Assembly: GCA_963790095.1 (NCBI GenBank)
Contig: CAWBNO010000019.1
Span: forward strand, 124,001-188,000
Direction: 5' to 3'
DNA length: 64,000 nt
Source of the DNA: JAAXQD01 sp963790095
GTDB lineage: Bacteria > Desulfobacterota > Desulfobacteria > Desulfobacterales > UBA11574
The translations under genes and the position numbers were made by a program. Position 1 is the stretch's first letter. Each line of letters starts with the position of its first letter. Below the pieces are notes generated by a model. That model did not search any database and had not been told where the DNA came from. It saw only the letters and a list, made by a program, of their open reading frames with translations. Of the stretch, positions 8,384 to 16,428 are shown piece by piece.

Positions 8384-8985
8384 CTGGATTGGTCATGGCC
8401 ACCCTCCTCGAAGCAAAACCGTTTGTTCTGGGGATGTCTTTGAAGCAAACCCATAACGCACCGTTTCGAGTTTTTCAAAATGACACTGTTCTTTTGATCA
8501 TTTCGGGCATCGGTAAAGCAAATGCAGCCATGGCAACCGCCATCTGCTGTCAAGGGTATACGCCGTTGTGCATCTGTAATCTGGGTGCGGTGGGCGCCGC
8601 AGGCAACGGCCATTCTCTGGGGGAAATATTCCATATCGATGAAATTATCGAATACGACAGACCGGAGCTGAAATCGGGAAAACCCCGTATCTATATACCG
8701 GATACCCTTGATGGGTTCCCGACCGCAAAACTCGCCACCAGTGACAGAGCGATTCTTGCTCCGGACGAACGAAAAAAAATCTCCAAAAATGCCGACCTAA
8801 TCGATATGGAAGGGGCCTCCGTGGTTCAGGCGTGCAGGAAGTTCCGGACAACGTGCTTTATGTTTAAATTTGTCAGTGACACACCGGAGCATACACGCAG
8901 TGAAAATATCGTTGAAAATATCAGAGGGTATCGCGATTTGTTTTACAAGTATTTTTGGGACTCCGTGATGCCTGTTTTAACCTAG
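8365..8985 (+). CDS. mqnB: Futalosine hydrolase MqnB
   Basis: A 206-residue nucleosidase of the PNP/UDP phosphorylase superfamily. It has an N-terminal Glu-Ala-Lys-Pro, a Gly-Ile-Gly-Lys-Ala-Asn segment (about residues 50-55), and the Asp-Met-Glu-Gly-Ala ribose-binding motif near residue 149. It would cleave the base from futalosine. The GTG start is fixed by GAGGAGA at 8351-8357 and overlaps mqnD by 19 bases. No aminofutalosine deaminase (mqnX) is in the window. Either that gene is elsewhere or this enzyme acts on aminofutalosine directly. Last gene of the menaquinone operon. Confidence 0.85.
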   Translation: MEKNFVTGLVMATLLEAKPFVLGMSLKQTHNAPFRVFQNDTVLLIISGIGKANAAMATAICCQGYTPLCICNLGAVGAAGNGHSLGEIFHIDEIIEYDRPELKSGKPRIYIPDTLDGFPTAKLATSDRAILAPDERKKISKNADLIDMEGASVVQACRKFRTTCFMFKFVSDTPEHTRSENIVENIRGYRDLFYKYFWDSVMPVLT

Positions 8986-9078
8986 CCGTTTTATTATAAA
9001 ATCTAATACCCCGACTTCCAGGCTTCAGAGTGAAGCAAGCAGTTCCCCGGAGCCCGATCTTTTGGAATGAGAACAGCC

Positions 9079-9366
9079 TTATTTACCACAGCATTTTTTA
9101 TATTTAATGCCGCTTCCGCACAGGCAGGGGGCATTGCGCCCGACGCTCTTTTCGGAGATCTGTGGTTTTGGCGGATTCAACAATCTTTCTAAATCGGTAA
9201 TGTCTTCTGGCAGCTCCGGCTCCAATCCAATTGTATACGCCCACCCGTTTTTTTCAAATATTGATGCGATTTCTTTTAATCTATCTTCTGTTTGTACCTG
9301 AACAACCGCAGGGTTCTTTTCAGTCCCCAATTTTCCCGTCTTTTTACCATTGAATATTTTTGCCAT
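9079..9366 (-). CDS. SEC-C/SWIM-motif small metal-binding protein
   Basis: A 95-residue protein ending in a SEC-C zinc motif: Val-Gly-Arg-Asn-Ala-Pro-Cys-x-Cys-Gly-Ser-Gly-x5-Cys-Cys. The same zinc-binding module is found at the C-terminus of SecA. The whole protein resembles the short PBPRA1643-type SWIM/SEC-C family. Function is unknown; these proteins may bind protein or nucleic acid partners. Transcribed convergently with the menaquinone operon and divergently from the MauE-like gene. Confidence 0.75.
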   Translation of the reverse strand: MAKIFNGKKTGKLGTEKNPAVVQVQTEDRLKEIASIFEKNGWAYTIGLEPELPEDITDLERLLNPPKPQISEKSVGRNAPCLCGSGIKYKKCCGK

Positions 9367-9480
9367 TTTTTCACCGATAACTAAATATTATAGGATTCAT
9401 CTCCTGACAAACCAAGGGCGTTTATCCATTAACCCATAAAATCTTAAACTCGAAAATATAAAAAATCAAGCGGTTAAACC

Positions 9481-9520
9481 TGACAAACTCGTGAAAAGTT
9501 TTTTGTGAGCGATATCTGAT
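9481..9520 (+). repeat. Half copy of the ACTCGTAAAAAGT element
   Basis: The sequence begins TGACAAACTCGTGAAAAGT and continues into TTTTGTGAGCGATATC. It matches the left end of the full element at 60494-60683 and the half copies at 12802 and 35982. No matching right arm is present here. Confidence 0.65.
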
Positions 9521-9625
9521 CATTTGGGGACCCACTTTTTTCCCATAAGACGATCGTGCGGGCTTAACCGCTTCATGGAATCGACAGGGCCAATCATTTT
9601 ATGCCCAGACATTGAAATTATCAAT

Positions 9626-9655
9626 TTTACATATCGACCATCCTTATACTATATA
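9626..9655 (+). promoter_or_regulatory. Candidate promoter for the MauE-like/rhodanese pair
   Basis: TTTACA at 9626-9631 and TATATA at 9650-9655, 18-base spacing, about 60 bases before the first possible start of the MauE-like gene. Confidence 0.4.
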
Positions 9656-9715
9656 TCTCCCATTTAAATTTCAAAGGCATTTTGGCCTCATCAGGGTGTA
9701 ACATCCTACCTGAAT

Positions 9716-10288
9716 ATGGAAAATTTGAATATGATTCGTTCAACAATGCGTGAAGCAGCGGGAACCCTTGCCGGCAAAAATGCCGAAAGACTTTATGACC
9801 TGGGAAATATCTTTTTATCCCCATTGAGTTACAACCTTTTCCGTATTTTGTTGAGTGCGATGTTTCTATGGTCCGGCATCTCCAAACTCATGGCCCCCCA
9901 ATTTTTTGCCGGTGTTATCGAAAATTATGGTTTGCTGCCCGATCCCTTGACCCTGCCGGTGGCCATTGTCTTATCCATGTTGGAGGTTTTCGCGGGACTG
10001 GGCCTGTTGGCCGACATCCGCGGATCTCTGACCGTCGTTACCGGCTTGTTGGGATTATTTATCCTGGTTTTGAGTTATGGCATCTGGCTGGGGCTCGATA
10101 TCGATTGCGGATGTTTCGGTCCCGAAGATACGGATTCTGGGGCCTTTCATGGACTCCGTTCGGCCCTTTTCCGGAACATTGTGATGATGTTGGTGATTGT
10201 TTACCTTTATTTTTGGCGTCATCGCAAAAGCATGACACCCAAACCGTTAACAAATCTGTTTAGAAGCTTTAAAAATAAGGAGGCGTGA
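9716..10288 (+). CDS. MauE/DoxX-like redox membrane protein
   Basis: About 190 residues with four predicted membrane helices (roughly residues 40-60, 75-100, 105-130 and 150-168). A Asp-Cys-Gly-Cys-Phe-Gly motif lies in the loop before the last helix. The Cys-x-Cys in this position is the hallmark of MauE-type methylamine utilisation proteins and related DoxX-like proteins, which handle thiol redox at the membrane. ATG 9716 and ATG 9731 are both possible starts, neither with a good Shine-Dalgarno. Its stop overlaps the start of the exported rhodanese, so the two probably work as a pair in periplasmic thiol or persulfide chemistry. Confidence 0.75.
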   Translation: MENLNMIRSTMREAAGTLAGKNAERLYDLGNIFLSPLSYNLFRILLSAMFLWSGISKLMAPQFFAGVIENYGLLPDPLTLPVAIVLSMLEVFAGLGLLADIRGSLTVVTGLLGLFILVLSYGIWLGLDIDCGCFGPEDTDSGAFHGLRSALFRNIVMMLVIVYLYFWRHRKSMTPKPLTNLFRSFKNKEA

Positions 10289-10821
10289 TGATTCGAATGG
10301 GAAAAATTATTTTCGGCTTTATGGCCGTTGGACTTTTTGTGATGCACCCGGCAAGTCCGGCATTCGCCAAAAACAAATTTGAAAAAGAAGTGGAAAAAGA
10401 GCAGGCGGGTGTTAAACTGGTCCGTGAAGTGCAGCGGGGGGGGTATGACGTGATCACAGCCAAGGAGCTTAAAGACCTGATCGATTCCGGTAAGGATATC
10501 CTTATTATCGATACCATGCCCTATGATGCCAGCTATAAAAAAACGCACGTCCCGGGTGCAAAGCAGTTTCTGTTTCCCATTCCCGAGATGAAAGCGTGGG
10601 ATACCAAAGAGACGGATGGCAAAACCATTGACGATTTCAAGGCATTTCTGGGTCCCGACATGTCAAAAACCATCGTCGTCTACTGCGGATTCGTCAAATG
10701 TACCCGAAGCCACAATGGGGCCATGTGGGCCCAGAAGCTGGGCTACAAAAATGTTCTGCGCTTTCCGGGGGGAATTTTTGCCTGGAAAGGCGCCAACTAC
10801 CCCATAGAAAAAATTAAATAA
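10288..10821 (+). CDS. Exported rhodanese-domain protein
   Basis: A protein of 177 residues. It has a cleavable signal peptide (charged start, hydrophobic core, Ala-Phe-Ala near residue 25) followed by one rhodanese domain (about 50-175). The active-site loop is Tyr-Cys-Gly-Phe-Val-Lys-Cys-Thr-Arg-Ser. The first Cys is the expected persulfide carrier and a second Cys sits four residues later. It would act in the periplasm on sulfane sulfur. AAGGAGG at 10277-10283 serves the ATG at 10288, which overlaps the MauE-like stop; a GTG at 10285 is the alternative. Confidence 0.8.
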   Translation: MIRMGKIIFGFMAVGLFVMHPASPAFAKNKFEKEVEKEQAGVKLVREVQRGGYDVITAKELKDLIDSGKDILIIDTMPYDASYKKTHVPGAKQFLFPIPEMKAWDTKETDGKTIDDFKAFLGPDMSKTIVVYCGFVKCTRSHNGAMWAQKLGYKNVLRFPGGIFAWKGANYPIEKIK

Positions 10822-10896
10822 GGATCTAGGTTAAGGACACACGCCCCTAACCCCTAATATTTCAAGTTGGAGGTCGTATGTCTTTAAGAATGTATT

Positions 10897-11475
10897 ATGA
10901 TACGACCAAACTCCGGAAATTACCGTTTGGACCCCAGTGTGGACGTACTGATTAAAAAAATCCGGCAGCGTAGCGAAAACCTGTTCACGACCAAACAGCT
11001 CATGTGTTCCGAAGCGGTTCTAACGGTCCTGAATCAAGGGCTCAAAGGGGGATTGCCTCCTGGGATGGCCGTGCGGCTTACCTCGGGTTTACCCGAAGGA
11101 TTCGGGGGCAGCGGATGTACGTGCGGCGCGTTAAGTGCCGGAGTTATTTCTCTGGGGTTGTTTTTGGGACGAAACGGGCCCGGATTTTTCAACAACCGAG
11201 CGGTTTACAGGGCTTCCAAAGAACTGCACGACCGGTTCAGGGCCTGTTTCGGTGCCACCTGCTGCCGGGTGTTAACGAAAAATATCAAGCTCGGAACACA
11301 GAGCTATTACCGACGGTGTGCCAAAAAAGCGGGAACCGTTGCCGAACAGGCCGCCCGCCTTATCCTGGAACAAAAACCGGAACTGGTGGGCAAGGCCGAC
11401 TGGACCTATGTGAATCGAATTGATTCCAATATCGGTGGACGGATCCGGCAACTGGCCAATACTTTTCGATCATAA
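10897..11475 (+). CDS. C_GCAxxG_C_C family redox protein
   Basis: A 192-residue protein with the family's spaced cysteines: Met-Cys-Ser-Glu-Ala (about 41), Gly-Cys-Thr-Cys-Gly-Ala-Leu-Ser-Ala-Gly (about 73-82), a Cys near 115, Cys-Cys near 120, and Arg-Arg-Cys near 143. Members are thought to be redox-active and often follow rhodanese or electron-transfer genes; the biochemical role is unknown. The ATG at 10897 has no close ribosome site, whereas TTGGAGGT at 10867-10874 serves an out-of-frame ATG at 10878. The frame is open only from 10888, so the annotated start is the earliest ATG. Confidence 0.7.
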   Translation: MIRPNSGNYRLDPSVDVLIKKIRQRSENLFTTKQLMCSEAVLTVLNQGLKGGLPPGMAVRLTSGLPEGFGGSGCTCGALSAGVISLGLFLGRNGPGFFNNRAVYRASKELHDRFRACFGATCCRVLTKNIKLGTQSYYRRCAKKAGTVAEQAARLILEQKPELVGKADWTYVNRIDSNIGGRIRQLANTFRS

Positions 11476-11602
11476 CCGCTTGTTATTTCAAAGTTTGCCG
11501 ATGGAATACCCGATATTGTTTTGATGAAAGATCTTGACCTTTACACGAAAGTGAAAGAATATTGGTGACATATTAAAATTTCGACCCCGGAGCATTCATA
11601 CC

Positions 11603-12661
11603 GTGAAACTGAATCTTTTTAAAAAGCCGACCCTGCTGAGCCTGTCAAAAACCTGCGGTTGAGCCGCAAAAATCGACCCGGTCGGGCTCGGAGATTTGTT
11701 GGCGGGTTTACCCAAACATGAAGATCCCAACTTACTGGTGGGGTATGAAACCAGTGATGATGCCGGCATTTATCGATTGACCGACGATCTGGCCGTTATT
11801 ATGACGGCCGACTATATTACGCCCCCGGTGAACGATCCGTATATGTTCGGCCAGATTGCGGCCGCCAACGCCATCAGCGATGTTTATGCCATGGGCGGCC
11901 GTCCTATCGCCTGCCTGAATCTGGTCAGTTTTCCCGCCAAGAAGCTCCCCATGGACGTCCTGCACCAAATCATCGCCGGCGCTTTAAGCAAGATTACCGA
12001 AGCAGGAGCGGTGCTGGCAGGGGGCCATTCCATCGAAGACGAAGAGCCCAAATTCGGGTTGGCGGTGACCGGCATCGTCCATCCCGACAAATTCTGGACC
12101 AACCGGGGCGCCCGGTCGGGAGATGTGTTGATTCTCACCAAACCCATCGGAAGCGGCGTACTGTTCAATGCCAATTTGAAACAATGGGTCTCCAAGAAGG
12201 CCATGGATGCCTGTGTGGCAACCACTTCAACCCTCAACCGGACCGCTGCTGAAGTTATGGCGGGTTTCGACATACATGCCGCCACCGATGTAACCGGATT
12301 CGGGTTGTCCGGGCACGGCTTTGAAATGGCCAAAGCTTCTGAAGTCTGCCTGGAAATCGAAGTTGCCCGTATTCCGATCATGGACGAGGCGCTGGCGGTC
12401 TATAAAAAAGGGATGAGAACCGGCGTAAATGCCTCCAACAGACAGATGGTGGAAAAATATATGCGGTTTGAGGCCGATCTCCCCGTCTGGCACCAAGAGA
12501 TCGTATTTGACCCACAAACCAGTGGCGGCCTTTTAGTGGCAGTCCCTGAATCCCAGGGAGAAAATCTCATCAAAGCATTACATACCGGGAAGGTGGCGGC
12601 GGCCAAAATCATCGGCCGTGTTCGTGAAGTGAAAGCCGCGACGTATCTGATATTTAAATAA
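11603..12661 (+). CDS. selD: Selenophosphate synthetase SelD, selenocysteine-containing
   Basis: A 352-residue selenide, water dikinase that makes selenophosphate from selenide and ATP. An in-frame TGA at 11660-11662 (residue 20) falls in Thr-Cys-Gly-Sec-Ala-Ala-Lys-Ile-Asp-Pro, the catalytic position where SelD proteins carry Cys or Sec. The frame runs without another stop from the GTG at 11603, which follows GGAG at 11589-11592, to 12661. The Ala-Gly-Gly-His-Ser-Ile-Glu-Asp-Glu motif and other PurM-like features are present. A hairpin with a GGUC loop follows the TGA at the right distance. A standard gene finder would truncate this gene to 11696. Confidence 0.92.
11660..11689 (+). promoter_or_regulatory. 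Selenocysteine UGA and bacterial SECIS hairpin in selD
   Basis: After the TGA, GACCC (11675-11679) pairs with GGGCTC (11684-11689) with one bulged C, leaving a four-base GGTC apical loop at 11680-11683. The loop starts 17 bases after the TGA. A GGUC-containing loop with a bulge matches the SelB-binding hairpin of E. coli fdhF. Confidence 0.75.
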
Positions 12662-12801
12662 ATGCCCGCCAGGGAGCAACGTATTCGCCCCCCCGATCCC
12701 TTTTTCCAATGGAGGCAATTTGCATGGACATCCACTGGGGCCCGTTAAAAAAGCGTGTGTTCCATGGGACGGTGACCCCTTCGAACTCTCTTAACCTAAT
12801 T

Positions 12802-12841
12802 TTGACGGTTTCGTAAAAAGTTTTTTTGAGCGACATCGGGC
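12802..12841 (+). repeat. Half copy of the ACTCGTAAAAAGT element
   Basis: TTGACGGTTTCGTAAAAAGT followed by TTTTTTGAGCGACATCG, matching the left part of the element at 60494-60683. It abuts the stop codon of the thioesterase gene on the opposite strand. Confidence 0.6.
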
Positions 12842-13251
12842 TAAAGACCCGCTACTTTCTCGGCGATAATTTTGGGCAAAGGTATCGCCTTCCAGGTATG
12901 ATCGATGGCCACGAAGGTGACACTCCCTTCAGCCAGCAAGCGCGTTTCTGGAGGTCGGTAAAAATGGAACTGAAAAATGATGGCTTTTTCCCGGATCTCT
13001 TTGATGGAAGTATGCATCTCCAGCAAATCCCCATAATGGGCCGGGGCTAAAAAATGGCAGTCGGCCGCCACTTTGGGCATGCCGAATTTTTCTTTCCTGT
13101 TTCGAAAAAAAGTGCCGGGGTTTATGCCGATATGACGCAGGAATTCTTCAATGCCCTGATGAAAATAGCTGAAATAGGCGACAAAATAAACAACACCATA
13201 GGGATCGGTATCACCAAAACGAACCGGAACTTCGGTTTTATGAACGAGCAT
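12841..13251 (-). CDS. YbgC/FadM-type acyl-CoA thioesterase
   Basis: A 136-residue single hot-dog domain. The N-terminus Arg-Phe-Gly-Asp-Thr-Asp-Pro-Tyr-Gly-Val-Val-Tyr-Phe (about residues 11-23) is the 4-hydroxybenzoyl-CoA thioesterase signature, with Asp16 in the catalytic position. It hydrolyses an acyl- or aroyl-CoA thioester; the chain specificity is not readable. The start is set by AGGAGGT just upstream on the minus strand. It is divergent from the alpha/beta hydrolase gene and stands alone. Confidence 0.82.
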   Translation of the reverse strand: MLVHKTEVPVRFGDTDPYGVVYFVAYFSYFHQGIEEFLRHIGINPGTFFRNRKEKFGMPKVAADCHFLAPAHYGDLLEMHTSIKEIREKAIIFQFHFYRPPETRLLAEGSVTFVAIDHTWKAIPLPKIIAEKVAGL

Positions 13252-13369
13252 TTTTACCTCCTGTGGATGACAACATAACTATTTTATTGAAAATTTTATG
13301 CGTTGCCTTTAGAAGTTCAAAGGGTTTAAACCGCAAAACCATGGCGGTTATAACGACAACAAAGAGGTT

Positions 13370-14269
13370 ATGATGCGATTTTTCAAACATGCTGTTCTGG
13401 TCTGCTTGCTTGTCTTTATGTACATAAATCCGCCGGCCCGGGCGGCTGGAGATATCGGGGTAGAGCTGGTTCGCCTGAAAACCACCGACGGCATATCGCT
13501 AACCGGTGTAATGCGAACGCCCCATAAGGCCCAAAAAAATGCCGGTGTGGTCATGATTCACGGCTACAGCGGCAATTTTTATTCGGGCATCATGGGCTTT
13601 CTCCCGGAAGCCCTTGCAGATCGAGGGTTTACCACCCTTGCCCTCAATATGCGTGATCATGACCGGGGTCCCAAAAAAAACCGCTTTGAAGACAACCGCC
13701 ATGACATTGCAGCGGCAGTCCATAAAATAGCACAACTTGGATATAATTCCATCTTCCTCTACGGTCACAGCATGGGAACCAACCGGGTCTTATACTATCT
13801 GGCAAAAACCGGAGATCCCAGGATTAACGGCGTACTTTTAACCGGCCCTCCGGGCAATCTGTTCGAGTGGAATATTCACATATTCGGTATCGAAACTGCA
13901 ACCCACATTCTCCGCCAGGCCCAAGATCTGGTGGCCAGGGGAAAAGGCGACCAATGGATGCTCATCGATCTCGGTCCGTTGGGCAAAGCGCTTTACACCG
14001 CCGACCACGTTGTGAGCCTAAGAGGACCGGAAACCGTTTCTGACCCATACCGAAACATTGCCCGAATTTTAAAACCGGTTCTCATTGTTCACGGCCTGGC
14101 GGACCGATTGGCCGACCCCCAAGTCGCTGACCGGCTCCGAAGCAACGGAAGATCCGCCACCGATGTGACGGTGATCAAAATACCCGACGCCAATCACCGT
14201 TTCAGCAATCACCAGGAGAAGCTTGCAAAGGTTCTATCCCGGTGGATGCTGGAACAGATCAAGCCTTAG
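13370..14269 (+). CDS. Exported alpha/beta hydrolase (serine aminopeptidase S33 type)
   Basis: A 299-residue alpha/beta hydrolase with an N-terminal signal peptide ending near Ala-Arg-Ala-Ala (about residue 26). The oxyanion segment His-Gly-Tyr-Ser-Gly lies at about 64-68 and the nucleophile elbow Gly-His-Ser-Met-Gly places Ser134 as catalytic. The Asp in His-Gly-Leu-Ala-Asp and the His in Asn-His-Arg-Phe complete the triad. It probably hydrolyses an ester or amide in the periplasm; the substrate is unknown. ATG 13370 or 13373 follows AGAGG. Its stop overlaps that of the convergent VOC gene by four bases. Confidence 0.8.
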   Translation: MMRFFKHAVLVCLLVFMYINPPARAAGDIGVELVRLKTTDGISLTGVMRTPHKAQKNAGVVMIHGYSGNFYSGIMGFLPEALADRGFTTLALNMRDHDRGPKKNRFEDNRHDIAAAVHKIAQLGYNSIFLYGHSMGTNRVLYYLAKTGDPRINGVLLTGPPGNLFEWNIHIFGIETATHILRQAQDLVARGKGDQWMLIDLGPLGKALYTADHVVSLRGPETVSDPYRNIARILKPVLIVHGLADRLADPQVADRLRSNGRSATDVTVIKIPDANHRFSNHQEKLAKVLSRWMLEQIKP

Positions 14270-14841
14270 CATGATTGCTCCAATTCATGGATAAGTCTTT
14301 CAATTTCTTTCTTTGTCAATTTAAGTTTAACTTTTCCGCCGCCTGGATGGGCAAAACTTAACGTACAGCCATCTTTATGTTCACCCACCGCCCATTTTTG
14401 TCCTTTGGGAAGTACAGCGGATTTGTCCAGCCAGTCGTCCGGATCAAATTCTGCAATCTGGATGAGAACGCCGAAGGCATCTTTGGGATGAATAAAGATC
14501 TCCTTCCAGAAATCGGCATATTCATTATACCCGAAATAGGGGATACTATGATCCTCCAGCTTCTGGATCGCTTTTTGGATATCCGGAGTCTGCAGGGAAA
14601 TATGGTGAAGGCCGCCGTTTTTATTTTTTTTAAAGAAATTGGATAGAAAACTTTCCGTCCCGGTGGAACTTATCAACTCGAGACGAGAGAGGTCTCCGAA
14701 TGAAAAAATTTGCCAATGATATTTCAATGTATGGTTTTTATCCCCTGCACCGGGGATCGCCCCGAGTATATCTTCAAAAAAATGGCGTGCGTTTGCATAA
14801 TCATTTACAGCGATTGAGATATGATCGATCCTTGAAATCAT
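14266..14841 (-). CDS. VOC-family (methylmalonyl-CoA epimerase-like) protein
   Basis: 191 residues. The N-terminal part (about 1-130) is a vicinal-oxygen-chelate module: Ile-Asp-His-Ile-Ser-Ile-Ala-Val at the start, a central Leu-His-His-Ile-Ser, and a later Pro-Lys-Asp-Ala-Phe-Gly-Val-Leu-Ile-Gln. This is the arrangement of methylmalonyl-CoA epimerases. A C-terminal extension of about 55 residues, predicted beta-rich then helical, is longer than usual for an epimerase, so the substrate may differ. Directly downstream of the inositol-monophosphatase-like gene with adjacent codons, so the two are an operon. Confidence 0.7.
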   Translation of the reverse strand: MISRIDHISIAVNDYANARHFFEDILGAIPGAGDKNHTLKYHWQIFSFGDLSRLELISSTGTESFLSNFFKKNKNGGLHHISLQTPDIQKAIQKLEDHSIPYFGYNEYADFWKEIFIHPKDAFGVLIQIAEFDPDDWLDKSAVLPKGQKWAVGEHKDGCTLSFAHPGGGKVKLKLTKKEIERLIHELEQSC

Positions 14842-15642
14842 TTAAGAACTCTCTTGAAAACTGTTTCGAATTTGGGAGTAAATACCCGGCGCCATAACCA
14901 GAAGGCGGTCATTGATCTTTTGCCCATCCAGATATTCATTGATGAAAAAATCGCTCCCATCCATCTTGCAAATTTTTCCGCCGGCCGCCTCAAGAATAAT
15001 GCCCGCAGCCGCAAGATCCTGATACGATTCGTTGGCGATCACGGCAGCTTCTGCCCGCCCCATGGCCACATAACATATGTGTGCGCCGGTGCAGCCCAGA
15101 TCGCGGATTTTCCCCGGAAATGTTGACCGGTAACGGTGGTGAAATCGTGAATACGTAAAGAGAAGGCTCTCGTCGTTGATATTCTTCAGATCTGAAACGT
15201 GAATTTCTTCATCTCCTAAAAAAGCGTTCTGGTCGGCCCGTGCATGAAAAAGATCACCGGTTGCCGGCATGTAAAACACGCCGAAAATCGGCCAGAAATT
15301 TTCAATGAGTGCCAGAGAGATGCCCCATATGGGAATACCCGCCTGAAAGTTGGCCACACCGTCCAATGGATCAAATATCCATATATAGCGCTTTTCATCA
15401 TGGGTATAATCGGTGTTCGATTGATTGTTTTTAAACACCTGGTGTTCGGGAAAACGATGGTTCAGTTGATCCTGAAAAAATTCCATCAGATGGGAATCCG
15501 CCTCTGTAACAAGCTCTTCGTCGAATTTTATGCGGGAATTACCTTTGCCATAATACAACAGCGCCTCTTCACCTGAACGGCGGATCACTTCCATCGCGAA
15601 TTGAGTCAATACTTCAATCCCATGACGTTTTTTATCAGCCAT
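14842..15642 (-). CDS. Inositol monophosphatase-family protein
   Basis: A 266-residue IMPase/SuhB-like phosphatase. Motif A is Trp-Ile-Phe-Asp-Pro-Leu-Asp-Gly (about residues 88-95) with the metal-binding aspartates, followed by Trp-Gly-Ile-Ser-Leu-Ala-Leu-Ile-Glu. A C-terminal Tyr-Gln-Asp-Leu-Ala-Ala-Ala-Gly corresponds to motif B. Leu-Val-Thr-Glu-Ala-Asp near 44-49 is also present. The usual Gly-Glu-Glu metal ligand segment is degenerate, reading Pro-Glu-His. Substrate could be inositol phosphate, PAP or a sugar phosphate. The chromosome also has an inositol-phosphate synthase gene 45 kb away, so free inositol production is conceivable. A good Shine-Dalgarno, GGAGGG, precedes the ATG. Confidence 0.78.
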   Translation of the reverse strand: MADKKRHGIEVLTQFAMEVIRRSGEEALLYYGKGNSRIKFDEELVTEADSHLMEFFQDQLNHRFPEHQVFKNNQSNTDYTHDEKRYIWIFDPLDGVANFQAGIPIWGISLALIENFWPIFGVFYMPATGDLFHARADQNAFLGDEEIHVSDLKNINDESLLFTYSRFHHRYRSTFPGKIRDLGCTGAHICYVAMGRAEAAVIANESYQDLAAAGIILEAAGGKICKMDGSDFFINEYLDGQKINDRLLVMAPGIYSQIRNSFQESS

Positions 15643-15703
15643 CTACCCTCCTTGTTTAAACGTGCCGGTGCATCTTTATAAAAAGTCGTATGGATTAAAA
15701 AAC

Positions 15704-16006
15704 CTAAAAATCTCCCAGGGGCCTTTTAAAGGTAAATTGGGCGGGATCTTTCACCAGTTTTTGGGAGGCCTCTTTGGTATTGCCCCCCAGCGCCGAGAAG
15801 GGGAGAGATACGACAAAAACAGCGCACCCCAAAACGGTGGCGACGATTCCCAAAGGTCTGACAAGCACAAGATCGGCGCTCATGGCGCCGGCGGTATTTT
15901 TCTCATCAAGGGACCCCTCCCGTGCCAGGGCGGAAGTCCCCATTGGAACCAGAACAAGGGCTGCAATCAACAAAAATACCATGGATTGTTTTACAATTTT
16001 ATGCAT
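15704..16006 (-). CDS. Small exported membrane protein of unknown function
   Basis: 100 residues: a signal sequence (about 1-27, ending Ala-Leu-Ala), then a conserved core Val-Arg-Pro-Leu-Gly-Ile-Val-Ala-Thr-Val-Leu-Gly that begins a single transmembrane helix (about 50-72). A short tail ends Phe-Lys-Arg-Pro-Leu-Gly. This core is common in small proteobacterial proteins with no assigned role. The start is fixed by AAAGGAGGAG directly upstream on the minus strand. Not obviously linked to the IMPase gene downstream. Confidence 0.65.
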   Translation of the reverse strand: MHKIVKQSMVFLLIAALVLVPMGTSALAREGSLDEKNTAGAMSADLVLVRPLGIVATVLGCAVFVVSLPFSALGGNTKEASQKLVKDPAQFTFKRPLGDF

Positions 16007-16428
16007 ATTCTCCTCCTTTAATCGGTTGTAGAATTTCCGAGATGTTTATTTTATCTCCTCTTTTAGTGGGTTCCTATAAATTTGTGGCGTGGATCGCCCA
16101 AGCAGGATATCTGGATTTTTTTCGGGTGTGCGTTTTGAGAGTATGATGACGTTAATTTTTTCAAAACCGGCGATGCGCATAACTGATTTAGAAATGGTTG
16201 AAAAATATCGACGTTAACGCTATATTTTGGAAGGTTTGATAAAGACGCCGCACGATTTTATCCGATTTCAATTACAATGGGATTGAATCGAAATGTTTTT
16301 AAAATATCTAATTTTCACGGATAGTTTTCAGGTAACAGCTTAAAGAAAAGCCGGCTGGCTGTCAAGAAAAAAGCCACTGTTTGCCATCATGCTTTCTTTA
16401 TGCCCATAACAACGAGGCACTTAACCCA
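16007..16428. other. Intergenic region before priA
   Basis: 422 bases. A 34-codon frame from 16042 has no ribosome site and looks spurious. No clear promoter, hairpin or repeat was seen. AT content is high around 16205-16340. Confidence 0.4.

Larger units (their letters stand above)
9367..9715. other. Intergenic region with half-repeat and promoter
   Basis: 349 bases without a gene. It contains a half copy of the dispersed palindromic element (9481-9520) and a candidate promoter for the rightward genes. I see no small ORF with a ribosome site and no RNA gene. Confidence 0.5.

Noticed and set aside
16042..16146. 34-codon frame upstream of priA
   Set aside because: No ribosome site and no conserved features; likely chance.
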